From Psychrobacillus psychrodurans (GTDB lineage Bacteria; Bacillota; Bacilli; Bacillales_A; Planococcaceae): DNA of 64,000 bases. This document shows positions 15,781 to 24,662 of the stretch, one piece after another. Where the stretch lies: NCBI RefSeq assembly GCF_027563345.1, contig NZ_JAMKBK010000014.1. The stretch is one strand, 5' to 3'. The notes beneath the pieces are model-generated. The model saw only the letters and a program-made list of their open reading frames with translations. It made no database searches and had not been told where the DNA came from. Each line of letters starts with the position of its first letter. The stretch's first letter is position 1. The translations under genes and the position numbers were made by a program.

Positions 15781-16389
15781 TTATCGTGATAAAAGTTTGA
15801 TATTTAATAATCCCATATTAACTGATGTCTCTATATAACCAATTATCTGATTAAACGTAAAAACATCAAGTTTTTCATTCAAAACTTCTTTATCGTATTC
15901 CATCTCATTTAAAAGAAAAGGAAGGAAATTTTTTACCTCTTCAGACTTAACCTCTTCCAAATCTAAAATTGTAGGAAACTTACTTAACCTTCTACTTAAA
16001 TCATTTTTTAAGCCATAGTATTCTAATAATTTACCATTTAATAATCGGAAATCATTATGATACAAATGAAGTATTTCGTTATTTTCTTCCATCCTGTTTC
16101 TCAACCAAGGAAGATAAAAACCTTTTAACCAAATATCATCGGCGATTAAATGTGTAAAATACCCTAATATATAAAGGTCTTCTATTTGTGATTTATATTT
16201 ATGTAAGAATCCTTTATAACTAATGCTTCTTGTATAATCTTGTACATCACCTTTAAAGAAATGTGTTAAGTCTTTAGTGGAAACAGCATCTGCTGCAATG
16301 CCTCCAAGTAAAAATGAGGTTCTATCTTCTATCAATAGACTCTCTGCAATTCTATTAGTAATAATCAAGTGCATTATTCTTGAACCCAA
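15781..16389 (-). CDS. Zinc-dependent phospholipase C-like protein
   Basis: 202 residues resembling the small cytosolic members of the zinc-dependent phospholipase C/S1-P1 nuclease fold: MGSRIMHLIITNRIAE start, FLLGGIAADA, THFF and YFTHLIADDIWLKGF supply the His/Asp metal-ligand pattern. No signal peptide. The TTG start at 16389 is chosen because AAGGGTGAG lies 5 nt before it and MGSRIMH is the usual family start. Substrate unknown. Confidence 0.7.
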   Translation of the reverse strand: MGSRIMHLIITNRIAESLLIEDRTSFLLGGIAADAVSTKDLTHFFKGDVQDYTRSISYKGFLHKYKSQIEDLYILGYFTHLIADDIWLKGFYLPWLRNRMEENNEILHLYHNDFRLLNGKLLEYYGLKNDLSRRLSKFPTILDLEEVKSEEVKNFLPFLLNEMEYDKEVLNEKLDVFTFNQIIGYIETSVNMGLLNIKLLSR

Positions 16390-16435
16390 TATAACTCACC
16401 CTTTACTTATTTTAAAATTGATAGATACTCTTATA

Positions 16436-16495
16436 ACTTCCGCGCTATTTCAATAAAAAATGCAATACCCCTCTTGAAGTAAAGCACCGGTAAGT
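16436..16495 (-). repeat. Dispersed repeat, type A, partial
   Basis: Degenerate copy: CGCGCTATTTCAATAAAAAA, then TCTTGAAGTAAAGCACCGGTAAG, matching the right half of the type A unit described at 63646. This is the leftmost recognisable copy. Confidence 0.6.
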
Positions 16496-16602
16496 GAGAA
16501 TACCTTTATAATAAATACATAATTTAACTAATAAAAAACACCCAGACTATTAGGAAAAGTTGAGTGTTTCGACTGAAAGAGTCTATGCATTTATTAACTA
16601 TT

Positions 16603-16734
16603 TTAGGGGAATTTCTTCATTCTCCTCCCTATATCAAGAGTCAAAAACCCAGTTGAACAAAAAACTAAACGAATAGTTACTCCAGCACCATAAACAGGAT
16701 TAATAATATAATTAAAATCTTTTTGAAGTACAAT
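16603..16734 (-). pseudogene. Membrane-protein tail remnant
   Basis: A start-less frame of about 43 codons (FNYIINPVYGAGVTIRLVF, then CSTGFLTLDIGRRMKKFP and a stop) encodes one likely transmembrane segment with a basic tail. It abuts the oxidoreductase stop codon and has no ribosome binding site. It looks like the 3' end of a lost small membrane protein gene. Confidence 0.3.
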
Positions 16735-16737
16735 TCT

Positions 16738-17718
16738 TTAAAGTATTTTTTGTTCCAAACTGATGACAACTTTCCCCTGTGCGTTTCCTTCACTAAGATA
16801 CTCTATAGCGTCTGCAACCTGGCTTAACGGATAACTTTTATCTATTACAGGTTGTACTGTTCCTTGTACAAAAAGATCCAGTAGGATGTTTTGATCAGAT
16901 TTATTGGGTTTATGGACAAGTAATTTCATGTTCTTTTTTTCCATTTTAGAAATTATAGGTCCCAGAAACAATACTTGAGAGATTAGTGACATTGGACCAC
17001 CGACCATGACGTACGTGCCCTTAGTTTTTAATAAATCCTTATAATTGAAAATAGACCGGTTTCCTACTACATCAAGAATAAGATCATACAATATACCTTT
17101 TTGCACGAAATCTTCTTGAGTGTAATCAATAACATGGTCCGCACCCATTGTCTTCAGCATTTCCAACTTATCCGTGCTATCTACACAGGTTACTTCAGCA
17201 CCATGTAATTTGGCAATCTGCAACCCGAACGTGCCCACACCTCCGCCTGCACCGTTAATTAAAACCGTTTGCCCTTCCTGAATATGTCCTTTATCGCGAA
17301 GACCTTGCAAAGCTAGAACAGCAGCTTGTGGAATGGCTGCCGCTTGTTCAAATGTCATACTTGGTGGTTTTAAAGATAATGCGTCTTCATGCACACATAC
17401 ATACTCTGCATACCCACCCCAGCCACACCAGGAAATATCCCCGAATACTTCATCTCCTGGAAGAAGGTGTTTTACATCGCTGCCAACCGCTTCAACCCGC
17501 CCCGCTATGTCCGCTCCGAGGATTTTGTATTTTGGTTTTAGCAATCCTCCAATACGAGTTAAGAAGGGTTTACCTCTTAGGAGATCCCAGTCCCATGAAT
17601 TCACAGATACAGCATGAACTTTTACCAGTACTTCATTGTCCTGTATAACTGGTATTTTTACTTCTTTGAGCATAAGAACGTCTGTCATTCCGTACCTATC
17701 GTATACCATCGCCTTCAT
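16738..17718 (-). CDS. NAD(P)-dependent zinc-free MDR oxidoreductase (quinone oxidoreductase-like)
   Basis: 326-residue medium-chain dehydrogenase/reductase: N-terminal GroES-like domain (MKAMVYDRYGMTDVLML, ILGADIAGRVEAVG, GDEVFGD), Rossmann motif GAGGGVGTFGLQIAKL and GADHVIDYTQEDF. Catalytic and structural zinc cysteines are absent, as in quinone oxidoreductases. ATG 17718 follows AAGGGAGC; the upstream 11 codons lack a ribosome binding site. It is one of three MDR paralogues here (also 34829 and 54824). Confidence 0.87.
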   Translation of the reverse strand: MKAMVYDRYGMTDVLMLKEVKIPVIQDNEVLVKVHAVSVNSWDWDLLRGKPFLTRIGGLLKPKYKILGADIAGRVEAVGSDVKHLLPGDEVFGDISWCGWGGYAEYVCVHEDALSLKPPSMTFEQAAAIPQAAVLALQGLRDKGHIQEGQTVLINGAGGGVGTFGLQIAKLHGAEVTCVDSTDKLEMLKTMGADHVIDYTQEDFVQKGILYDLILDVVGNRSIFNYKDLLKTKGTYVMVGGPMSLISQVLFLGPIISKMEKKNMKLLVHKPNKSDQNILLDLFVQGTVQPVIDKSYPLSQVADAIEYLSEGNAQGKVVISLEQKIL

Positions 17719-18041
17719 GGTGATTGCTCCCTTACATTTAATAGTTGCCAATATTAAAATATATGTTGAATATTATATTTTCTACACTTTTATATTAAAT
17801 TCCTTCTTCCACACTCCTGATCAGTTATGGTATTGTTCCCACTCAAGCAGTTTTAAAGAGCTATCAGAATTCGGTAAACTTTTTGGATAACTCTCCCAAT
17901 TAGTTATAAATCTTGTTTTACACTTTTATCCGTAACCTTAGCTCCGGCACCTCATCTTTACATAAAATTTACCGAAGATACGAGGAGATTAATAATCTAT
18001 GTAGAATAATATATATTAAATCTTAATTAGAGGTGAGTTTT

Positions 18042-18413
18042 ATGATAAATGTAAGCTGGGGCATTTTATTGTGGGTTTTAGCGACATTACTTTTCCGTTT
18101 TTACGGACAACTGTTTCTGATACCTGGGAATGTGCCTTTATTGATTATTACCTTTATTCTGACCATACCTTTAATAATAATTGCAACGTATGCTTATTAT
18201 TATTTGAGAAAGATACCTGAATCAAAGCGTCTAATGACATCAGTCCAAATTGCTCTCCCAGGAATGATTTTGGATATATTTAGTGTTATTTTTTTTGATA
18301 AAGTCTTTTTAAACTTACATACTGATTCATTACCTTTTTTCGCTTCATGGTTACTGTGGGCGTATAGCTTAATATTAATTTCAGGTTTTTCGATAAAGAT
18401 TAAATCCAACTAA
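18042..18413 (+). CDS. DUF5367-like small membrane protein
   Basis: 123 residues, four predicted transmembrane helices (INVSWGILLWVLATLLF, IPGNVPLLIITFILTIPL, ALPGMILDIFSVIFF, FFASWLLWAYSLILISGF), length and pattern of the DUF5367 family of unknown function. The ATG at 18042 lies 6 nt after AGAGGTG. It is one of only six protein genes on the plus strand within the accessory array, and no terminator is evident after it. Confidence 0.75.
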   Translation: MINVSWGILLWVLATLLFRFYGQLFLIPGNVPLLIITFILTIPLIIIATYAYYYLRKIPESKRLMTSVQIALPGMILDIFSVIFFDKVFLNLHTDSLPFFASWLLWAYSLILISGFSIKIKSN

Positions 18414-18573
18414 TGCTTTTATTCTATGTATCTTCCCTTCGTATTCAACATGAAAACTCCATTATCATCTAACTAAACGCACCCTTTTAGCCGGTCATGC
18501 AGCAGAACTATTCATATTTTGTATCAATTCCCTTCTTGAAGTTTAACTTTCGTTAGTATAAATAGGAGCAAGA

Positions 18574-19206
18574 CTATGCCTTGTTATTTGCTAACCATTT
18601 TGTCATATTATCAAGTAAATCTACTGAATGGAAACTTACAGGATAAGAACAAACATTATCTGATATAGATGTAATATTTCCTTGTATGCTCTCTGCATTT
18701 ATTAGTTCAACATAATCAGGAATAAAATAGTTTAATGTCTCATAATAACGTTGATGAGGTTCCACTATTTCTAAATGTTTTTCAAAATTACCTCTTTTTC
18801 TTGTAATATCTTTCTCCTTACGACTTTTCAAATTTTCTTTGTCAGTATATAGATAGAAATACTTATCAGGGAATCTAATTCTCCCCTCTTTAATTTCATT
18901 TCGGTAAAATCCAGAAATAAAATCTAAACTATGTTTATATAATTTAAAATCGAAACACCAGTTATAACTTAGTAGTTGAAAAATATCGCCATCAAGAATA
19001 ACAGTATCATAAGTTTTAAGTTTTTCTTGAGCAATTAACCAACGTTCTATTTGACGTTCTATATACCACGTTTTTGACTCTACCTTCGGGCGCTCGAATA
19101 ATAGATTTACTTCCGGAATTATAAAAGCATTGGTTCTTTTTGCAAATTCATGAGAAGTTGTTGTTTTTCCTACGGCACTTGCTCCTTCTATGCAAATCAA
19201 TGACAT
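18574..19206 (-). CDS. P-loop nucleoside/nucleotide kinase-like ATPase
   Basis: 210 residues: Walker A GASAVGKTTT at residues 8-17, a DGDIFQLL segment after VILD (Walker B-like) and basic lid residues KSRKEKDITRKRG. The layout fits AAA_28/deoxynucleoside-kinase-like stand-alone kinases often found in variable Bacillus regions. GGGGTGATAAT precedes ATG 19206. The substrate is unknown; antibiotic or nucleoside phosphorylation is possible. Confidence 0.7.
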   Translation of the reverse strand: MSLICIEGASAVGKTTTSHEFAKRTNAFIIPEVNLLFERPKVESKTWYIERQIERWLIAQEKLKTYDTVILDGDIFQLLSYNWCFDFKLYKHSLDFISGFYRNEIKEGRIRFPDKYFYLYTDKENLKSRKEKDITRKRGNFEKHLEIVEPHQRYYETLNYFIPDYVELINAESIQGNITSISDNVCSYPVSFHSVDLLDNMTKWLANNKA

Positions 19207-19329
19207 ATTATCACCCCTATATACATATTCTATTTCTGAGAATTTATATAGTGAACTATCCTTTTTACGTTCTAGGAGTTACTATATGCAATAGCTTTTC
19301 TATAACAGTTTTTGGTTATAATATATCAA

Positions 19330-19497
19330 TATAAAAATATAAGTTGCTTTTCCCTGCGGTCATTCAACAATAACTTCATATAATATAATATCCTTTTTCT
19401 GATGGAAGGGTTATTTTGTTCCCTTTAACTTCTATCGTAGTACTTGTAAAATCTGTATTCCACTGATTAGCGTCTATTGAAGTAAGGTTACTGTTTA
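19330..19497 (-). pseudogene. C-terminal remnant with frameshift and stop
   Basis: A start-less frame reads NSNLTSIDANQWNTDF, then EVKGNKITLPSEKGYYI and hits TGA. Shifting frame gives ...YEVIVE, a TGA, then PQGKATYIF. The pattern of a strand, E-KGYYIYEV and a GKATY strand matches the end of Bacillus lipoproteins or immunoglobulin-like small proteins. It is degraded by at least one frameshift and one stop. Confidence 0.4.
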
Positions 19498-19546
19498 ACT
19501 AAAGCAGCCTTTAGCACAATTAGTACTTGCCCATTTGTGATATGAA

Positions 19547-19920
19547 TTATTTTAATGTGTTAGTTTCTCTATCTATAAGATGTTTACCTAAATCTGCATA
19601 GGCTCTTTCATATCCAGCTGTAACTTTCCAACCAAACATGTTTTCTTGGATCTTCACGTTTGATGTCGTATTAATAACATCTGAACCATTTGTTCGTAAT
19701 AACAAATAATAAGCATTAGATATAAAGCATTAGATATATCCGTTTCAACAACATCTATTAACTGTGTAGAATCAATATCAAACATTTCTGTGATATATTT
19801 TTCAATTGCTTCATCACGAGTTGAAAAGTGAGTCAAATATTGATAAATACCAAAAGAAAAAATTATTATTACCCCAATTGAAAATAAGTAAATCAATGAT
19901 TTATTATACTTATTTTTCAT
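19547..19920 (-). pseudogene. Small membrane-anchored protein broken by a 14-bp tandem duplication
   Basis: The frame from ATG 19920 encodes an N-terminal transmembrane segment (SLIYLFSIGVIIIFSFGIY) and continues to VVETDISNAL. There an exact 14-bp duplication (19711-19724 and 19725-19738) shifts the frame. Removing one copy restores ...DISNAYYLLLRTNG..., ...ENMFGWKVTAGYERAYADL... up to a TAA at 19547, about 119 residues. The family is unknown; it is either a recent knockout or a slipped-strand switch. Confidence 0.75.
19711..19738. repeat. Exact 14-bp tandem duplication
   Basis: AAGCATTAGATATA occurs twice without spacing. Because 14 is not a multiple of three it breaks the host gene. The perfect identity of the copies indicates a recent event. 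Confidence 0.95.
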
Positions 19921-19989
19921 GCTGCCACTCCTCTTTACTTTTCTATAATCTATTTCGACACCCTTTAACTTGTAGATGGGGTATCACCA

Positions 19990-20153
19990 TCAATAAGTTA
20001 TAATATTAAAGTTTCTTGAATATAATATCGCTGTAATTGGTAGTGTCAGAATGTAAGGCATACCACAATAAGTAAAGGTAAAAGGTAAATCCTCTAAGTC
20101 ATTCAACCATATACTCCTGTAGAAATAACCAAAATTAAAGCAGATAAAATCAT
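19990..20153 (-). pseudogene. Frameshifted small membrane-protein remnant
   Basis: From ATG 20153 one frame gives MILSALILVISTGVY then a stop. The neighbouring frame continues WLNDLEDLPFTFTYCGMPY and ILTLPITAIL before a stop at 19990. Together they look like a two-helix membrane protein with one frameshift near 20100. No ribosome binding site is obvious. Confidence 0.4.
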
Positions 20154-20172
20154 AAACTCAAGTAACCTGTCT

Positions 20173-20215
20173 TAGCACAATGGGCTTCAATATGGTTGTC
20201 TAATTATTCCATGTC
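20173..20215. repeat. Short repeat with the AGCACAATnGGC motif
   Basis: CTTAGCACAATGGGCTTCAA and GTCTAATTA recur at 33484-33517 (GCTAGCACAATGAATTGGC, GTCTAATTA); related AGCACAAT pieces lie at 19511 and 26105. It is probably part of the same dispersed repeat set, but the boundary is unclear. Confidence 0.4.
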
Positions 20216-20233
20216 TTGAACATTATTAGTTTT

Positions 20234-20572
20234 TTATCGTAGGGTAGATACTAACTCTTCATTCTTCACTTCAAATATAAATTCAGTGAAAATGTGTTCC
20301 CTACCACCATTTTTCTCGTACCACTCTTTAATTCGTTTGACGTGAGCATTGTCACCTTTTACATTATTCTCTATTTCTATATAATTGTCATAACTGTCAT
20401 ATTCCCAAATAGCAAAAATTTCTGTAGTATTATCCTTATTATCCTTCAACCATCGTCCAACCAATCTTGCTCCGTACTTTAGTTGATTAGGTAAATTAGT
20501 TTTGTCGAAATGTTCATTAAACTTTTCAACAAAATCATTTTTTACAATATAAAATTTCCTCCTATAAAACAT
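20234..20572 (-). CDS. NIPSNAP family protein
   Basis: 112-residue single ferredoxin-like domain of the NIPSNAP/Dabb group: RRKFYIVKNDFVEKFNEHF, NLPNQLKYGARLVGRW, EIFAIWEYDSYDNYIEIE and HVKRIKEWYEKNGG are the recurrent blocks. ATG 20572 is used because FYRRKFYIVK is the conserved family start, although an AGGAGG by chance falls inside codons 4-5. Cytosolic; biochemical role unknown, possibly a small heme or stress-related dimer. Confidence 0.75.
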   Translation of the reverse strand: MFYRRKFYIVKNDFVEKFNEHFDKTNLPNQLKYGARLVGRWLKDNKDNTTEIFAIWEYDSYDNYIEIENNVKGDNAHVKRIKEWYEKNGGREHIFTEFIFEVKNEELVSTLR

Positions 20573-20662
20573 ACAGTTTCATCCTATGACTTTCTTGGTC
20601 CGTGTACTTATATCGATAAGCCCCCAACATATTCCTCTTATTGAACTATGATTCCGATTGTT

Positions 20663-21153
20663 TTATAAAGCTTCAAGAAACAGGTAACAGAATATTAAAT
20701 TTCGTGCTTTTTCATATTTAATATATTCTTCATAAAAACCTGGATATAAACCGATATGTTCTTCCAAAAAACTATATTGTTGGAAGTGATTAAAGAATGA
20801 CATTTGAAGCCAATCTATCTGACCTTGTGGTATGTTTTGAGAACGTCCCCTAAGAATATAACTTAAAATCCCATTAATGTTCATCCAGTATGTATTCAAA
20901 TCAGCATTTATACAGTCGTCTTCCAAGATCAATTCTTTAAAATCACTCATTATTTTGGACGTATCGGTATAAGGGAAAGGTTTACATAAATCTAATGCTA
21001 GTAGCTTATTTAACATATATGGATTTTTCTCACGGTAAACTAACTCTAAGATATATTCAAAAAAGGAACTAGTTCAGAGTGAAGAGATTTTACTTTCGCA
21101 TTTTGTGCTTGATCTAACCCGCTTAACGTTATCAACCTTAAACTTTTGCTCAT
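20663..21153 (-). pseudogene. Unknown gene frameshifted at a homopolymer
   Basis: A good start (AGGTGATTTTG before ATG 21153) opens MSKSLRLITLSGLDQAQNAK and stops after LVPFLNIS. Adding one T to the six-T run at 21059-21064 restores ...LVPFFEYILELVYREKNPYM and joins the long downstream frame (20663-21016) ending ...KARNLIFCYLFLEAL. The repaired product is about 163 residues, soluble, unrecognised. A one-base loss in a homopolymer explains the break; sequencing error is the alternative. Confidence 0.7.
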
Positions 21154-21250
21154 CAAAATCACCTATCATATTTATTTTAAATAATCATAACATTTGTTCT
21201 TAAGCTAACTCTTGCACCGATAGTACAATAACACTTCACGTATAAATTAT

Positions 21251-21790
21251 TTAAACTCTCCTTGATTTATACTCTTCAATATATTCCTCTATATCCAATA
21301 CCTGAATAACATTAGACCAATGTAAAACTGTCCCTACGAAACCCTTTACATCCAGTTCTTTCATTTCATATGTGGCTTCGTCATTAACAGTTCCTGTAGC
21401 ATCTTCAATAAATGTGACTTGATAACCTCTGTCATATGCTGCTATTGCAGTAAACTGGCAACAAAACTCAGTGTTAAATCCTGTTATAAAAAGATGTTCT
21501 ACACCGAGTTGGTCTAACTTTTCACTAAGTTCTGTATGAAAGAAAGCACTTGGTGACTTCTTCTCAATTACAATATCTGCATATGCCTTTAGAGAGTGAT
21601 GCAGTTCTGAGCTTGGCAATTCTTTATTGAAAGGGCTTGTTTCATCATCATCTATATTTCTTATAAATATTACAGGTTCATCATTTTCTTTAAAGTCTTG
21701 AATAATACTATCAATTTTGTTTAGTTCTTGCTGAAAATCTTTAAATTCCACAATTATATTTTGTGCATCAATTACTAATAGTGCTTTCAT
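21251..21790 (-). CDS. Isochorismatase-like cysteine hydrolase
   Basis: 179 residues. Catalytic triad of the family: Asp8 in LLVIDAQN, Lys77/78 in VIEKKSPSAF and nucleophile Cys110 in TGFNTEFCCQFT. GAAGGTGGAGTC precedes ATG 21790. It is shorter than nicotinamidases and diverged from the family member at 3681. It probably hydrolyses a small amide; the substrate is not evident. A type A repeat lies in the next spacer downstream of its start side. Confidence 0.85.
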   Translation of the reverse strand: MKALLVIDAQNIIVEFKDFQQELNKIDSIIQDFKENDEPVIFIRNIDDDETSPFNKELPSSELHHSLKAYADIVIEKKSPSAFFHTELSEKLDQLGVEHLFITGFNTEFCCQFTAIAAYDRGYQVTFIEDATGTVNDEATYEMKELDVKGFVGTVLHWSNVIQVLDIEEYIEEYKSRRV

Positions 21791-21861
21791 GACTCCACCT
21801 TCTCTTTAATTTGATTGTCTTATAAAAGCCAATTCAACATAATTCCTTAAACTCCTGCTTT

Positions 21862-21933
21862 ATTACTTAAACTGCTGGGCTAGTTTAATAAAAAAAGCTT
21901 TACTTCTTCTTGAAGCAAAGCACCAGTTTATAC
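21862..21933 (-). repeat. Dispersed repeat, type A, with terminator hairpin
   Basis: TTAAACTGCTGGGCTAGTTTAATAA, then six A, GCTTTACTTC...GAAGCAAAGC hairpin arms and the tail CACCAGTTTA. On the minus strand the hairpin is followed by TTTTTTTATT, so it would terminate the gene at 21949. Confidence 0.8.
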
Positions 21934-21948
21934 TAGAAACCAATACAA

Positions 21949-22608
21949 TCATCCGTAAATATGAAGTCCAATTACACTCATATCTTTATTATCTACTACT
22001 AAAACAATTTGTTTTGCAAATGTAATAAATACACGAATGGTCAATGACTCTTTTAAATTTTCATCCAACTTCCATCCAGTTGGTTGAAGTAATATTGATC
22101 CATTTTCAATAAAGAATGAACACATAAAAAATCCTCGTATTTTCTCTGTCTCTTTAATGTCTAGTGGATCGATCAATTCTTGATTCACCAAATAGTATTT
22201 CACTACTCTTGGTTTAGTTGCCAAATTAAGATGTTTTGTACGATATAAATCAGGAATAACTGGATATATACCATTTGACAGCAAATCCTGTACAATCTTT
22301 TTAGACTCTTTTTTAAGGAATCTTACATTTATTTCTTTAAGCTTCCCATCAATGAATATTTGCTTTATATCTAAATAATGAGGAACTACTTCTTTCATTA
22401 TAGTTTCTAAAGCATTGTCATTTGAGGTTGGTAATGTTGTGAGGGAATCTTTACCAAAAATTAAATCAAAAGAAGCAAAAAGCTGGCAAACCGTGCTCAT
22501 TTCACTTAATTCGATGGTTGAATCAAATCTCTTGAAATTTAATTCACCATTATCATCATTATTAAATTGGAATGGAGGTTCTTCAATTTCTGTAAGCCAA
22601 TTAAACAT
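21949..22608 (-). CDS. Hypothetical protein
   Basis: 219-residue soluble acidic protein (MFNWLTEIEEPPFQF... to ...DMSVIGLHIYG) with alternating strands and helices, no signal peptide and no recognised motif. Directly downstream is a type A repeat acting as terminator. I cannot assign a family. Confidence 0.65.
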   Translation of the reverse strand: MFNWLTEIEEPPFQFNNDDNGELNFKRFDSTIELSEMSTVCQLFASFDLIFGKDSLTTLPTSNDNALETIMKEVVPHYLDIKQIFIDGKLKEINVRFLKKESKKIVQDLLSNGIYPVIPDLYRTKHLNLATKPRVVKYYLVNQELIDPLDIKETEKIRGFFMCSFFIENGSILLQPTGWKLDENLKESLTIRVFITFAKQIVLVVDNKDMSVIGLHIYG

Positions 22609-22697
22609 AATAATCCCTCAATTCCTCAGTATGATAATTCCATTATATGCAATTTATCAGACAATTCCTTATAAAACTAACTACTTTACCATAACCC

Positions 22698-23681
22698 TTA
22701 TTTAAAGAAAGAACCTATAATTCGAGGAATAAATAAGAAAAAGTCTGCTAATGTAAATGCATTTTCAACTTTATCAAAGGTATCCATTTTTTCTTTCTTT
22801 TTTTTAATACATTGCGTTACAGTATCCCCTTGAATTGGCTCTATTCCATCGATAAAATTGATACGAATTGATTGACAATTCATATAATCCGGCGAATCCA
22901 TAACTTGAAAATGAATATGTGGCTCAGATGAGTTTCCAGAATTTCCACAAAGTCCAATATTTTGTCCTTGCTTAACTATATCTCCCTCATTTACCATAAT
23001 GGAATGTTGTTTAAAATGGGCAAGTAAACTATACTCTTTGTTTGAATGCTCTAAAATGACATAATTTCCTGCTGGCTGTGATTCATTCATCTCGCCCGGA
23101 ATGTTATCAATAATATTATTAATCACTTTTACGACCTTACTATCTGCTGGTGCAACGACCTCTTTATCGAATGCATAGAAATTTTCATTATACATTTTGT
23201 TATCTTTATAGGTTTGGTCATCCTTCATCACAACTAAATCATATGCATAACGTTGTGATTCATAAATATAATGGTAGTTAATAAATTCATTTGTTCCACC
23301 CCAAAAGACAAACCAATCTTCTTTAATAGGGAACGTATATGCATTTTTCGAATAACGTTTGTCACTTTTTGGAAAGGTTATATAGGGTTTTAATAAAAGG
23401 CGATGGATAGCGTCCATCGAATCGAATAAAACACAAATTATTTTTTCGCTATGTTTATCTAACCATAAATACTGAACAAAAGATCCTATCAATGTCGTTT
23501 TAATTAGTTGGTAACTTTCAACATTATGATTAAATGACTGTACTAATTCTTTAAATTGTCCAATCGTTATTAACTCTTTAAAATCTTTAATACATTGTTT
23601 ATAAAGTGTTTCTGGATTTCCATTTAAGAAGTAATGTCCAAAATTTTCTGGTGTTATATATTGGTCTTCATTTTTACTCAC
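22698..23681 (-). CDS. M23-family peptidase-like protein without signal peptide
   Basis: About 327 residues. The C-terminal half is a LytM/M23 fold: YAYDLVVM (metal Asp region), VVAPADSKVVKV, GNYVILEHSN, LLAHFKQHSIMVNEGD, GQNIGLCGNSGNSSEPHIHFQV with the HxH zinc motif. The N-terminal 150 residues are helical and unassigned. A GTG at 23681 lies 8 nt after GGTGGGGG; the ATG at 23699 overlaps it. There is no signal or transmembrane segment at the N terminus, unusual for a cell-wall hydrolase; a hydrophobic patch occurs at the C terminus. Confidence 0.78.
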   Translation of the reverse strand: MSKNEDQYITPENFGHYFLNGNPETLYKQCIKDFKELITIGQFKELVQSFNHNVESYQLIKTTLIGSFVQYLWLDKHSEKIICVLFDSMDAIHRLLLKPYITFPKSDKRYSKNAYTFPIKEDWFVFWGGTNEFINYHYIYESQRYAYDLVVMKDDQTYKDNKMYNENFYAFDKEVVAPADSKVVKVINNIIDNIPGEMNESQPAGNYVILEHSNKEYSLLAHFKQHSIMVNEGDIVKQGQNIGLCGNSGNSSEPHIHFQVMDSPDYMNCQSIRINFIDGIEPIQGDTVTQCIKKKKEKMDTFDKVENAFTLADFFLFIPRIIGSFFK

Positions 23682-23726
23682 AAAAGCATCCCCCACCATT
23701 TCCCTATTAGCTAGCCTGCCCTTTCC

Positions 23727-23777
23727 TTAAATACGTTTGAAATAAATATAGGTTCCAATTTTGAGTAAACTTTCCAA
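23727..23777. repeat. Short repeat upstream of the M23 gene
   Basis: AAATACGTTTGAAATAAATA then GGTTCCAATTTTGAGTAAAC recurs at 49326-49375 (AATACGTTTGAAATGAATTA, GGTTCCAATT) and in weaker form at 37813-37836. All three lie upstream of minus-strand genes, so a shared promoter or repeat fragment is possible. Confidence 0.5.
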
Positions 23778-23843
23778 ATGAAAATATCTAAGGTACTTTT
23801 TTTAATATTTAACTATAGTACCTAGTTAGTGGAAGAAGTTATT

Positions 23844-24497
23844 TTACAGTTTAGGTAATAAAGTGGTTAGTTCAATTAAGTCATCTATTACCAAATCTGC
23901 CTGTGCGAGTTCATCTTCTTGTGCAAAATCAAAATTACATCCAATTGCAGTTAATCCATTATCTTTAGCCGCATATATATCAGATAGACGGTCTCCGACT
24001 ACTGCTGCTTTTTTTATATCATACTTCTTTAAAATAGTTTTAACTAAATCCCCTTTATCCAACGTTTGTATTTGTTGAATACTAAATGTTTCTGTAACCC
24101 ATTTATCTAGATTATAATAACTCACAATTGCGTTTAAGTACTCAGTTAACCCATTACTCGCTATGTAAATGGAGCAATTATTCGCTTTTAAATAACTAAA
24201 AACTTCCTTTACATTAGGATATAAAGCACCTTTTCCACTTCTAATATTTTCTACTAATCTTTCCAGAAAATAAGCATCAGTTTGTCCTCTTACTTCATCT
24301 GAATGATTAGGCAACAAAGCTTCCCATACTCTTGGTAAAGGGATTCCCATAATTTCACGATATTTATCAATAGGAGCTACTGTATCCCACTTATTTAATG
24401 ATCGTAAATGGTTAAAAGTATCTTCGAGTGATAATTCTAAAATTTTATCTGTTTGAAATAGAGTTCCATCCATATCAAAAATCAGTGATTGTAGCAT
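23844..24497 (-). CDS. HAD-superfamily hydrolase (phosphatase)
   Basis: 217 residues: motif I FDMDGTLFQT, motif II IYIASNGLTEY, motif III lysine after TLDKGDLVKTILKK and motif IV VVGDRLSDIYAAKDNG. The cap is the small helical type of phosphoglycolate-phosphatase-like enzymes. ATG 24497 follows AAGGGAGAG; the longer frame would start inside the promoter. Substrate unknown. Confidence 0.9.
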   Translation of the reverse strand: MLQSLIFDMDGTLFQTDKILELSLEDTFNHLRSLNKWDTVAPIDKYREIMGIPLPRVWEALLPNHSDEVRGQTDAYFLERLVENIRSGKGALYPNVKEVFSYLKANNCSIYIASNGLTEYLNAIVSYYNLDKWVTETFSIQQIQTLDKGDLVKTILKKYDIKKAAVVGDRLSDIYAAKDNGLTAIGCNFDFAQEDELAQADLVIDDLIELTTLLPKL

Positions 24498-24555
24498 TTT
24501 TTTCTCTCCCTTGTTCATAACTGAATAGCTTCTAAGATTTAAAAACTGTTTATTA

Positions 24556-24611
24556 CTTATTCAACTAAAATGAAATAGCTACCCTTACAGGTAGCCACTT
24601 GTTTAACAAAA
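24556..24611 (-). repeat. Dispersed repeat with variant terminator hairpin
   Basis: ACTTATTCAACTAAAATG, hairpin arms AGCTACCC and GGTAGCCACT and the tail TTGTTTAACAAAAGTTAC. It lies 3' of the DUF2812 gene at 24663. The hairpin differs from standard type A but recurs at 59440 and 61000. Confidence 0.65.
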
Positions 24612-24662
24612 GTTACTCATTAACTCCAAAATGTCTAAAAACTGAATCATTGGATTCTTCTA

